Source: Nautilus pompilius
Taxonomy: Eukaryota > Mollusca > Cephalopoda > Nautilida > Nautilidae
Assembly (NCBI GenBank): GCA_018389105.1
Contig: JACATO010000318.1
Span: 558,001-622,000, forward strand
Reading direction: 5' to 3'
DNA: 64,000 nt
A program made the position numbers and the translations under genes. Positions 47,640 through 58,649 of the stretch are shown here, piece after piece. The notes under the pieces are model-generated. The model ran no database searches and was not told the origin of the DNA. It saw only the letters and a program-made list of their open reading frames with translations. How positions within the stretch are numbered: position 1 is the first letter of the stretch; each line of letters opens with the position of its first letter.

Positions 47640-48480
47640 CAAAATGTGATTCTACAAGAGAGATGCTTTTCTTCTCTTCAGAGCAATAGATTTTTTTAAA
47701 AAATTAGGCAGTACCCGCCTGGAAGACACTCAAAACAAATAGCAACAGTGCACATACATCCTGGTTGTCATCGTCCAACGCTTCTCCGGTCACAGTATTA
47801 AATTAACTGTTATTTTTAGTAACTCACTGAACGACATTCATTACTAATTTAATTAAAATATCATTCTTTTGGAGTCAATAAGTATTTACACTAAATCAAG
47901 GTTCGTGATTCGTTTTGACACAAAGTGTTTTTATGGCGCCTTCGTATTTTCTAAACAGCGAAAGATCTGGCCTTGACTCGGTTTTTTTCTTTTTTTAATT
48001 AGGCAAAGCTTTCCCGATCAATCATAATTTCTCAGAGTTTAATATTTCCTTTATTTATTTTATTCTATGTGTTTTTGCAAACATATTTTTAAGAATCTGT
48101 GGCAATAAAATTGTTGTTTTTCTGTACATGTCTTTAAAGAAAAATTTGTAATAATATCAAGCGAATAAACGTCGTTTCTGTTCAATTTCCATTTAAACTG
48201 ATATAATCTTATGATCATTGATCGATCTCTGAAATCGTTCAACTATATCCAATTAAACACGACAGAAACCGCCCAACCGTTGAGCAAGTAATTAGACCAT
48301 CTTTGGATGTTTCTCTTACACTTCAGAACGTCTCTAAGCAATATGTCAGTTTGTAACAAGATATCACCTCAATACGAAATCTCTCAGTCTCCGAGATTTC
48401 TACGGTCTCTTCAAGCAGCGGTCACGAACTCTTATTGAAGAGGGAATTTTGTCATCGAAAGATACCTATTGTAAATAAAA
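47640..48480. other. non-coding, no recognisable feature
   Basis: AT-rich, no support for a gene. Confidence 0.4.
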
Positions 48481-48500
48481 TGTTATTTAGAGCATTGCGA

Positions 48501-48677
<177 letters not shown>

Positions 48678-49543
48678 CTGACGCTGTACTTGTTTAAGCA
48701 AGCGATTTCTGTCTTCGTCGTTACAAATGCATTTCCTAAAATTGAAAAATCTAACTGATTGTCGTTTTCTTTCTTTCTCGAACGCTAGATGGTCGCGCCC
48801 TCTGCACGCAAAAATGCAGCCGTCCACTGAGCCATAGATCTTCTAGCTCTGGTTTGTCCAGTCAGGCCTCGTGGCTGTTCTGAGGGCATCCTGGTGTGGG
48901 CAATGTTGGAGGACTGAATGTCTGAATTTGTTTTGTTTGAATTTTTACGCAGATGTACGCATGATGATGTGACACCTATTCCAAAGTCCATCGTGAAATA
49001 GGAGTAATTCATGAAAGAAAACTAAAGGTATCAAGCAGAGAGACACTACTTGTAGTAGATACTTATCTAAATAAACGCTCTACTTCAGAAGGAACAACGT
49101 TAATTTTTTGATCTACACATTTGAAGTATTGATACACTTCCCACAAATGCTAGATGTACTTTAGAGTCCAACAGCACAACGTGAATACGAACGCCAGATT
49201 TGATCTGTGGTATTGCATTGCATCCGTGGTGAATACTCGTGTTCAGGGTTTCATAAATAGCGAGCTCTTTCCATAAGCCTCTGCGCAAGGAAAGGATGAA
49301 TATCTGTCAAAATCACGAGTAGTGCCACCGGAGATATCATCTTTCAAGAAAGCATCACCACTCTCTATTTGAAGTTTTCTTCTAATACCAAGCCGTGCAC
49401 AGACATCAAATGGGGGGGGGGGTAGCGAAGCTAGTCGTTTACAGAAGTGTATTGTTAAATCATCAGTAATACTTACTTATGAATATAGATGAGCTATAAT
49501 CGAAGAAACATGTTTGACCTTCGATCATAAAGTGAACATATAT

Positions 49544-49985
49544 GACGTCGATTATAGCCCCATCTAGACGTAAGCATATGACGTCGATGATAGCCCCATC
49601 TAGCCGTAAGCATATGACGTCGATTATAGCCCCATCTAGACGTAGCATATGACGTCGATTATAGCCCCATCTAGACGTAAGCATATGGCGTCGATGATAG
49701 CCCCATCTAGACGTAAGCATATGACGTCGATTATAGCCCCATCTAGACGTAGCATATGACGTCGATTATAGCCCCATCTAGACGTAAGCATATGACGTCG
49801 ATTATAGCCCCATCTAGACGTAAGCATATGGCGTCGATGATAGCCCCATCTAGACGTAAGCATATGACGTCGATTATAGCCCCATCTAGACGTAGCATAT
49901 GACGTCGATTATAGCCCCATCTAGACGTAAGCAAATGACGTCGATGATAGCCCCATCTAGACGTAGCTAGCCCCATCTAGACGTT
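49544..49985. repeat. 36-bp minisatellite with a trimeric higher-order period (107 bp)
   Basis: Twelve and a half head-to-tail units beginning gacgtcgattatagcccc and ending tctagacgtaagcatat. Three variants occur: B (36 bp, gattatag), G (36 bp, gatgatag, often with ggcg) and A (35 bp, one a missing in gacgtagcatat). Their order is B G A, B G A, B, B G A, B G, then a truncated unit. The B-G-A trimer of 107 bp is therefore the amplified unit. Near-identity of copies indicates recent expansion. Minus frames of 75-85 codons reading repeats of RWGYHRRH follow from the array and are not evidence of a protein. Confidence 0.95.
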
Positions 49986-50189
49986 TAATTAGGAAATACT
50001 AGTGCTGTAGCAAATTATTACTGCAAAACCTGACTCCGGTGTTTTCCTATTAAATTGATAATTAAGACCACAAGAATTGTTGAGGATATAGTTAAGAGAA
50101 AATTCCACGCTAAACAGACAGTTCGTCTTTATTCCTGACATGTCTTCTTTCTGATTTTTGTAACCAATCCAGATACCTGGGTATTGTTG

Positions 50190-50345
50190 AAGGTTCTTAA
50201 GTATTAGTCAGATTGTAAAGCAGTCAAGATTTGCCCGCAGAACCACCCGCACATGAAAATCTCTGTTTAGCTGTGGGAGGAATCCCACGCAGAATGACTG
50301 GTACAGAAACCATGCTATCGAAGTTCTTCAAACCGAGTTAGATCC
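50190..50345. mobile_element. possible SINE-like repeat fragment
   Basis: Contains gctgtgggaggaatcccacg and cagaaaccatgctatcgaag followed by aaaccgagtt. These blocks follow the order seen in the 24.3 and 42.2 kb copies (gaaacc-atgc ... aaaccga). The head and the gagtaccc block are not readable. Low confidence. Confidence 0.3.
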
Positions 50346-50431
50346 TGAATGAAATCGAACGCGAACCCTCCAATTAATAGCATAAAGAACCGAAAGACCA
50401 TCCTCTTGTGTTTTCTTAATATATTGTATTT

Positions 50432-50435
<4 letters not shown>

Positions 50436-50524
<89 letters not shown>
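50436..50524. repeat. (CT)n microsatellite
   Basis: About 88 bases of pure CT. The two open frames crossing it (S-L and E-R repeats) are products of the tract. Confidence 0.95.
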
Positions 50525-50526
<2 letters not shown>

Positions 50527-50905
50527 GCCAAGTAAATATCATCAAAAGACTTTTTTCGGTTTTATGAAAGCTATTAAAAATGAAGTCAAGATAATATCTC
50601 GTTCTTTGATAATTGGAATTATTTTCAGGAAACGAAAATTCAAACTGGTTAAAACTAGCATTATTAAACGTTATGTCTGCATAAAGGTCTTAGAACCGGA
50701 AACCCTTCTGAAATTCAGTGCTGAACCCTTTCTAATCATTCAGCAAGACTATGCAGACTTCAGCAAATTCTGTCAGTTCTCTGAACATGTTGTCTGTCAT
50801 CTTTTCCGTACGTGAATACCGAAGTCTCAATACACAATCTTAAAGAGTTATTTATGACTATAAGGTGCTTGCATCTTTCGCGACAGAACAACACGTTTTA
50901 ACATG

Positions 50906-51236
50906 AGGGGGAGATGACGTAAGTAGACAGGAAGGGATGACGTCAGAAGACAGAGGGAGGGATGACGTCAGTATACAGAGGGAGATAACGTCAGTAGACA
51001 GAGTGAGGGATGACGTCAGGAGACAGAGGGAGATGACATCAGTAGACAGAGGGAGATTACGTCAGTAGACAGGGAGGGATGACGTCAGAAGACAGAGGGA
51101 GATGACGTTAGGAGACAGAGGGAGGGATGACGTCAGAAGACAGAGGGAGATGACATCAGTAGAGAGGGGGAGATGACGTCAGTAGACAGAGGGAGATTAC
51201 GTCAGTAGACAGGGAGGGATGACGTCAGTAGAGGAA
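50906..51236. repeat. minisatellite of about 24 bp with TGACGTCA in each unit
   Basis: Fourteen units of the type tgacgtcagtagacagaggg, with lengths near 23-27. Seven units hold a perfect TGACGTCA octamer. The others carry single changes (tgacatca, ttacgtca, taacgtca, tgacgtta, tgacgtaa). A block running tgacatca - ttacgtca - tgacgtca recurs, suggesting multi-unit duplication. The core is shared with the (GA)n composites at 4.7 and 61.6 kb. TGACGTCA is the full CREB/ATF site, so the array is a dense cluster of such sites whether or not it is used. Confidence 0.95.
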
Positions 51237-51339
51237 GATCACCAGGTTTTTACTCTACACAGAAAACCAAAGTAGACACATTTATAATGGCGATCGATCT
51301 TTTTAAATGAGTTTACCGGCCAAACATGCGAGCTTCTGA

Positions 51340-51560
51340 TGTCAATCAAAAGAAAAACTTTATAGCTATGAGATTATTGCGGTTAAAATTAAAACTGCCC
51401 ATTCGTGGGGGCGGATCGCTTTTTGTGCAGCAGCCCTTATTACTCTCCCTGGGAACTGCTATTTGTGCGAATTAATTCGCGAATAAAAATATGTAACTTC
51501 GTGATGTTTTTTATTAAATTCGCGCCATTTGTTATTTTTTTTTATTTTAAGCTTAGTTTA
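51340..51560. promoter_or_regulatory. candidate conserved element with 14-bp palindrome
   Basis: A block with aatcaaaag (TCF-like), gtgggggcgg and the perfect palindrome GCGAATTAATTCGC (51467-51480), which centres on a TTAATTAA-like homeodomain core and is flanked by atttgt and gaataaa. No coding frame was found. Conservation is not testable here. Confidence 0.3.
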
Positions 51561-51569
51561 TAATAAGTT

Positions 51570-53840
51570 ACTTTTCAAAATGTAGAGTAATTTCTTGACG
51601 GAGCCGAGTAAATGTAAATCCCCAGAAGTGTGAACATATCCGACACGCTCCGCAACGGGACGCATGAGCGACTCCTCTTTTTTTTTTTTGGTTTCTCGAA
51701 CCTAGCATTTCGCCAGCTTTTATATAATTTGGTATCTGTAACTTGCCCGAATGTATAATAATTAAAGATTATGTTTAATTTGATTTCCACTGACAGCTTA
51801 ATGAGTTTTACAATAGCCACCTCCACGCTACAATGAAGATCGCCTGGGGAGATTTTGGTTTAAGATATCTCTGCGGTTGTTGTTGTTGTTGTTTTAAATG
51901 CCTGTAAAGCACTCTTCCATTCTGTCACGAGAACGGGAATGGATGTATAATTAAAAAACGCTGTCGCTGGAAGATGCCGAAAATGCAAAAAAAAAAAAAA
52001 TTTTGTCAATAACCGAATTTACTGTCACGTTAATTTCTAAGTACGGGATATTGAAATATATTTTTCACCAAAAAATGTGAAAAAAATAATAAATAGAATC
52101 TCAGGAACTTGACAAATACTCCAAGGCAGGTTTTGCTAGCTACTTTCTGCCTACTGAGCACATGAACTTATTTGAACGTTTTTTAATCAGAAAAACTTTA
52201 TTGAAATACTGGCTTTGAACTCTTTTTTTCCTAAAAATCTGATCTTAGTTTTAAAATTTTAAATTTGACTTAAAAAATTCATCCAAAGAAACGTAATAGT
52301 GCAGTGTATCAGAAACTAAATAAAATCCAAGAAATTGTTCACAATTCAATTTAGTCTAACATAACATGGTAAATTGAAAATTGCCAACAAAAACTTTTTT
52401 TTAACATGGTAAAGTTTGATTGATTTCATTTCAATTAAATGTAAGTTTATTACTTTAAAGATCGCTTATTAACGTGCTTTGAATACATTGGCATTTGTTA
52501 ACTTGTTATAAAAAGACCAAGTAAGCTGTATTCAGTAGTTAGCGCATAAAAACAGATTTAAAAATGCTGGAGATCAGCAAACATTTGACCAGAGTTATTA
52601 CGAGGGACCAAAACGTAGACTACCAAATTAGGCGTTGTCGATTCGTGGATCTAAAAAAAATGATGTGGAAAACATGTGACACATGTGCACTTGTAACACA
52701 TGCTTGTATAAAGATAGCATCACCTCAGCTAAAATAACTTCATTCCTGTATAAGAAATGTGAATAAAGAAATGCATTTTTATTTATGGGTATAAACGTGT
52801 ATTGTAAGTTAGTAATGCAGTGAAATCTACAATAATAGTCCGCAGATTCTTCATGTGACCAGAATTCCTTTTAATAGATCTGGAACAGAACTGCTATCGT
52901 CGGTACATGGAAGTTGTTGCAGGTTGCTACGCTTCAGAGCTAATAAAATTATTCACTGCGTATCCTTTACCTTCAGATCAGTGATGTCAGCAGGCATGGC
53001 AGAAATTTTCTCATCGCACAATAACTCATAACACAGAAAAATTACCCAACGAAATAAGGTATTCATTTCTCCACACACAAGAATGCTTGCATGCAACCAG
53101 AGGAACTCTGATATTCACGCAAACCATCCAAAACCGATTTCTTTATGCTGGATAACGTACCAGATGTAAACATTTTAGTCTTCTGTTCATTAAACTTTAT
53201 CGGAGAAAGTGCCGCCACTATCGATGAATAAATGTCCGATAGAGGTCCTGTCTTCGAGCGATTGTCTGTTTAGTAGAGCACAGTGCTACTGCGAATGTTT
53301 TTCAGCGCAATCATTATGGTATTGAAGATGTAATGGGCGTAAGGACCAATCGTGGCCGGCGTTAGTAATCGTTTCTGGTATCCTAACAAGTTAGAAGTAC
53401 TCGGACACGAGTGTGAGTTTCATAGTCTTGTCTCTCGATCAACAAGTGACACCAAGAGTTCGTGCTCCTACACGACAGTCCCTATATGCAGAAGGCTAGC
53501 GTTGTCGCTCCATTCCTTAGTGCCAATGGTGTCACTACAATGGGCTGGCCAAAAATGTGCTTAGATCCTTCATCAATTTAAAACATCGTTGGCAGGCGGC
53601 TACGGTTAAGAAATTCCCTTCCACATCTACACGATCTGGGCAGATTTGTTTAGGCGCCTGTCTCTCTTTTTAAGAAGACGCAAACAATGTGCCAGCTGCA
53701 CATAGTCTCTGGATAGCCAGAAGCAGTACTAGATATGCCAATAATATGTGGAAAATTATGAATAATTAAATAACTTCGACGCTCATCTGCATAAAGCACT
53801 AGAGAATAACTGATCCAGCTACGGTTTACGTCTAATCAAC
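51570..53840. other. non-coding, no recognisable gene
   Basis: AT-rich up to about 52800, then more mixed. The plus frame 53352-53564 ends with SLQWAGQKCA, which faintly resembles a Tc1 WPxxSPD block, but nothing around it supports that. Confidence 0.35.
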
Positions 53841-53849
53841 AGATAACAT

Positions 53850-54460
53850 CATGGCGGCCGATTTAAGCATAAAGGCCCCTGCAGGCGGAATCGCAGCCGT
53901 TACCGGTTGCAAATTTTATCACCTTCTTCATGGCGCAAGTCCTGATTTACGAAAAAGTACCACGCTCCTAGTTAAGCGGAAGAGCGAAATCATCATCATC
54001 ATCATCATCATCATCAAAGAAATAGGTCAAAATGTCTGTTTCGTTGGAAGACCCACCGACTGGTCGCATCTGCGCTGATAATTCTCTATTACGACGGGGT
54101 TCATGCCAACCTCGTCCCAGCAGCCCCCAACCCGCAACGACAGGCGTGAAGCACCCGAAATTGCTTGGAAGGCTTAGATCCAGCAGCCACCGCAAAGCCG
54201 CTCGAACACGATACCGACGCCAACAGCTTGCCGGAACAAACAGGTGGTGTCGTCGCCCTGCTCGTCCCTCGCACTTTAAAGCCCTGACGTCAACGTTCCC
54301 GAGCCCGTCTCGATGGCTGCCTCGAGCCGCCAGCGATAGATACGCCAGAATCGCCATTTACAGACTACGCGAATGGCGGATGTCAGATGGTTTTAATACT
54401 AAAATTGCTCATGATTCTCGTTTGGTTCTTCAAATAATTTACACGGACGGTTACTAGAAC
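53850..54460. other. GC-rich block open on both strands, unidentified
   Basis: Plus frame 54032-54457 (141 codons, starting MSVSLEDPPTGRICADNSLL, arginine-rich middle) overlaps minus frame 53968-54357 (129 codons, ending in a poly-Asp run from the (ATC)n tract). G+C is far above the flanks. Neither frame has a motif I recognise. The block has sharp edges and could be an unknown repeat, a CpG-rich regulatory block or an intronless gene. The coding strand cannot be chosen from codon use by eye. Confidence 0.25.
53989..54015. repeat. (ATC)n microsatellite
   Basis: Nine ATC/CAT units. Confidence 0.9.
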
Positions 54461-54840
54461 TACACCCGTTGGAAAAAAATATATTTAACTTTTCCTTCCA
54501 AAGTTTTAAATTTAAAAATAAAAAAAAAAAGTTGCGGGGGAGGAGGAATATTTTGTGTATTTTGATTGCATTCAACCAACATCCACCCCGGACTGGCCAG
54601 TAACTAATTAACCGACCGAACTCCAAATACTAATACTTGGAAATAATAGTATTGGCAACTAGTATTGCTTATAAAATCAGTACCAATACAACCATAGGCA
54701 TCAAAGCAAGTTAATATATAAATTAATTTCAGCTTCAGTAGTTAGAAAATCACTTTCTCTTAAGGCGATATTTCAGAGTGGGGGGAAGAGGATGAAAGTG
54801 CATTGAGGCAGAATGGCATTACAAAAAAAACAAGAACACG

Positions 54841-54863
54841 CATACATACATACATACATACAT
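54841..54863. repeat. (CATA)n microsatellite
   Basis: Nearly six units of catacata type. Confidence 0.9.
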
Positions 54864-55297
54864 ATTTAGTAAGCAGAATCTGTGCTTATATCGATTACTA
54901 CTGACAATTTTTTTTTTTACTGGATTACGTTTCGTGTGTGAATTGCTGTGAGGTGTATTATTCGAAGTCTCATTAGCCGGCAGATGCGCTACATCACGCT
55001 CTCCCACCGAAAAGTACTTTGGGATGAAATAATCTTCATTTCATCCTAAACATATAATAAGAGTGGTATCTTTCCATTTTTTTTTTCCCCTAACAAATAA
55101 TTTTCGATCCACTTTAGTATAAAAATGCAACGTTTTAACTTTTGCACTTTTAATCCACTTTTATCTGTAATACCAACGTGCATTTTTCTTTTCGTTTTAT
55201 TTATAAATCCGGAAGTTTTTTTGTAAATTCCTAAGTCGATCACAAAGTCCGTCCACCTTTTGAGTGTCCCAGCCAATGAGTTATTTACTCTGGGGGG

Positions 55298-55491
55298 GGT
55301 GTATGTGAGAGAGACTCAGTCCTGATACAGAGTTTGATCGTCGTCACATCTCTCGGAAAACGGCATTAGGCTACCGAAATATCCCCTTAAATCTGGTGTA
55401 TGTGAGAGAGACTCAGTCCTGATACAGAGTTTGATCGTCGTCACATCTCTCGGAAAACGGCATTAGGCTACCGAAATATCCCCTTAAATCT
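55298..55491. repeat. perfect 97-bp tandem duplication
   Basis: Copies 55298-55394 and 55395-55491 are identical base for base, each running from ggtgtatgtgagagagactc to atccccttaaatct. Absence of any difference means a very recent duplication or an assembly artefact. Confidence 0.95.
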
Positions 55492-55499
55492 CGGACGTC

Positions 55500-57735
55500 A
55501 ACAGCAATTGCTAGATATTCATCCTTGTCGCCAGGCAGGTCTCACAAGCCTCGGTAATGAAACGCATTTCTTTAGTAGAAAGTGGTAAATCTGCTCGTAT
55601 AGAAGTTTTATTTCATGACAGAATTTCCAGTCGCTACTACGTAGATGGAACACGGACACTTCCTGCACAGTGTTCAGAAACTGGCTCCTGTGTAGTGTAC
55701 AGTGTCTCCATCACGTCCCTCCTTTCTATCAAGCGAGCAAGTTTGTTCTTTAGTCTTCCTGACTGTTTTATTCTATAAATGGTGCATTAGCTTTTAGTGA
55801 AACAAAGTCCTGTATGCAAAGTAAAGACCGTCTTTAGATTGGACTTTACGTAATATTTAGCGGTACACGGCCTGTGATTCTAGATTAAAGGCTTTCTTTG
55901 AGGTGTCTATCCTGTGACGTTCTAAACTTATAAAACTGAACTTGTGTACAAATTCTATACCTCCTTATATACTACAAAAAGACAGCTGGAAGCCAACAAC
56001 ATGGCTCTCGCAAGGATTTCCAGCAAGTTGTCACTTTGCAAGGTTTGCCGATGTAACACGATTTGTGATTATTTCGGGAAGTCTCTTGTATCAAAATCAG
56101 AATGATGCTGTCACGTCTTCCCTTGGGGGGGGGGGACAGTGCGGCAGTAAAAATCTGGCGATCTCGGGAAACCTCCAGTCAGTTCTCTCGAGATTTACGA
56201 AACTGATCGTCACGCTACATTTATATCCGGGCTTGAAAGACTGGGAACGAGGCCGACTTTTGCCAAGTTTCTTAGTTCTGGAAACAAATCTATGTCACGG
56301 GAAATCAGGATCCGTACAGAGTTGATGAAAGAAATAACCAGCCACAAGTGCGGTGGTTTATGGGGCCGACCTGGAGAGCCGGATGTTGGTACCGGTGCAG
56401 AATGAATCACGAGGAACACAATGATTCAATTAGAAACAAATTTCCTATGAGGAGACGCTGTCTAGACACAGATCTACACATCACACAATCAATGAACTCT
56501 GAAATGCTAAATACAAACGGAAAATGTAAAGCAGCAAGTTAAAAGGGTTGTAGTTTTATTAAATACTTTCAAAAGCTGTTAAACTTTCTCTATCTAGTTA
56601 TTGGATTGCAGAAAATACAGCGTAGACATTTTCAAATATAACTACTCTCTGGTCTGTGTTAACTGAACAAGCCTTTTCATTTTCTTTCACCACTAATTAT
56701 ATAAGATTGAAACCTTGTAAATAAATCGCTGGTGAGTTACTCACTAGCGGGTCTTACTTACATTAACGTGTGTGCGAATGTAAAACTACAAAGAGCGGTT
56801 AATAGACAGTACGCATGCAAACAAGTTCTCCCGCATAAGCGTTAGAAGTGTTCGGGTAGAACTCGACTAAGAAAGCATTGCCAGAATATTCCACTCCCTC
56901 CAGGGTTTTAGCTGGACGCCGTTCCCGGTGAATGTAACCATTATATGCCTAATTCTCTTAGACTTTAGGCGGATTTACAAAAAAAGGTGTACATGTGAAG
57001 AACGTCGGAAAGCTTTATCGGTTTGCAAAATTCGTGGAAGACGTTTTGTCTTTTCATTTCTTTAAAATTAGCGCAAACTTCCAACCGAATATACGTAAAT
57101 ACGGATTATGGGAGCGAGTCGTTTTGGTGTAGAATGTTGGGAGGGGAAATGCCGATAGAGAGCAAATTAGAAAAAAATTAATTTAGATTTTTTTGAGCTT
57201 TGTGGGTGCCTTAATGGTGGGATTTCCTCGAAGACGGTTGAAATGTCTCGATGCAAAATCTCAACAAGCCGTGTGCCCCGCTACAGGGGGCTGGGTCCTT
57301 GTGCCAGATCGCTGTTGTGGCGCACTCTCTTTCGTAGGAATGAACACCATGACAAAAGAAAGAAAAAAAGTTGTTTAGCTTAATGTCCGTATTATCTACG
57401 CCAACATCAGTTGTCGTGTGATGTCTCGTGACCCTTTGGAAGAAGGGACAGTTATTGGCGACGTACTATTTGGAAAAAAATTAGACGGCTCGGTTTAGCC
57501 GTTTCCCCACCACCATCTTGTTAGCTAGAGAACCTACGTTTCGGTTAAACGTTTCCCCATCTTTTCATCGTCAGCTGTCGTTTTTTGCGATCGATGAGGT
57601 CAGTGTGCAGCAGGTGCTTGCAGTAAGCGTTCTTCAGCTTTTTTCTGGATGATACAAGCGGCTGGAGCTGGCTTCGAACCTACACCGTTTTTGTTTCCAA
57701 TTCTATTTTTTGATATTCATTTTATGAAAGCAGGA
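55500..57735. other. non-coding, no recognisable gene
   Basis: Several 60-127 codon frames occur (longest plus 55942-56325), overlapping frames on the other strand and lacking motifs or splice context. A poly-G run lies near 56125. Some decayed repeats are probably present but were not identified. Confidence 0.35.
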
Positions 57736-57739
57736 AGAT

Positions 57740-58640
57740 TAACATAAAAATGATGGGGGTGATAGTGGCTGAACGTGCATTCGGCTTCACCCTCACCGCA
57801 GTCGCTGCCCCGACCAACGTGTCCATCAGGACGGTGGTCACCCGAGTTTTCCATGGCAACTGAGGCAGAGAACCACCACACCCGGCAAACGCGACTTCCG
57901 GCCTCAACCGGGTCGCGGCGGATCAAAACCGCAGACGTGTGACAAGCAGCAGTCAGGCTACAGTCGGCTACACCATAGGGTTAAACAAACCACGCCTGCC
58001 TCCGCTCAAACGATGCACCGCACTTTATGGGTTTCGGTCGGGTGCTTGTGCACCGATCTTCACCCGGGTGTACAGAACAAGAAAGTCCGCCTGCGCTGGT
58101 GCCTGGAATATCGTGGCTGCGGGAATCGATCAGTGAGAAATGGCTGCGTACTTCGACAAATTACGTTTCACCTTCTCTGCAACAGGTGGAAGAATGCAGG
58201 TGAGGCGAGGACCTCGTCAAGTGCTGAACCGTACTGGCATCATTCCACCAGTCCAAACTAGCCGGAGCGGTGTCGTGATCCGGGGCCTGTTTTTCTGAAT
58301 GGGTGCAGTCTCGTCGCGGAGGCCCCGGCCGACATTACATAAATAGCCATTGCGACAACCCACTCTGTATCCCGATGAGGAGGATGAGATGTTTCAGATC
58401 TACAACGCCACCATCCATCACGTCCGAGTAAAACTAGCTTCCTGAACGGGACTGGGACTCCGCGTATTCGCTGGCCAGTCCACTTCCCCTGATTCAGATT
58501 GTACCGGGCTCCCTGGGACGTCAGCGCATGTCAGCCCAACTACACACGGTGTCCACGGGCAGATTGTTAAAAATACCACAGGGTGAGAAACTTTCTGGAT
58601 AAATCCCATCGGCTGATAAGGTACTTCTACCCAGCTGAGA
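57740..58640 (+). pseudogene. Tc1-like transposase pseudogene, nearly full length
   Basis: Plus-strand blocks occur in the canonical order in shifting frames. The helix-turn-helix part is TAVAAPTNVSIRTVVTRV (about 57795-57850). A second part is QTMHRTL then VRLRWCLEYRGC (58005-58125). The first catalytic region reads YFDKLRFTFSATGGRMQVRR (58150-58210, D retained, E replaced). The second, FQIYNATIHHVRVKL (58390-58435), stands in place of FQQDNATPHxxR, so the aspartate is replaced. RIRWPVHFP and later APWDVS (58450-58520) match WPPKSPDxNxIEHxWDxL. At least three frame changes and several stops are present. This family differs from the one at 27.3 kb. Confidence 0.7.
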
Positions 58641-58649
58641 GGTCACTGT

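Noticed and set aside
49463-49976. Frames encoding a 12-residue repeat (RWGYHRRH type)
   Set aside because: A 36-bp unit is a multiple of three, so any frame through it repeats. 35-bp units break the frame, which argues against selection for a protein.
50315-50567. E-R repeat and S-L repeat frames on opposite strands
   Set aside because: Products of the (CT)n tract.
53352-53564. Tc1 WPxxSPD resemblance (LQWAGQKCA)
   Set aside because: No other transposase block found in order around it.
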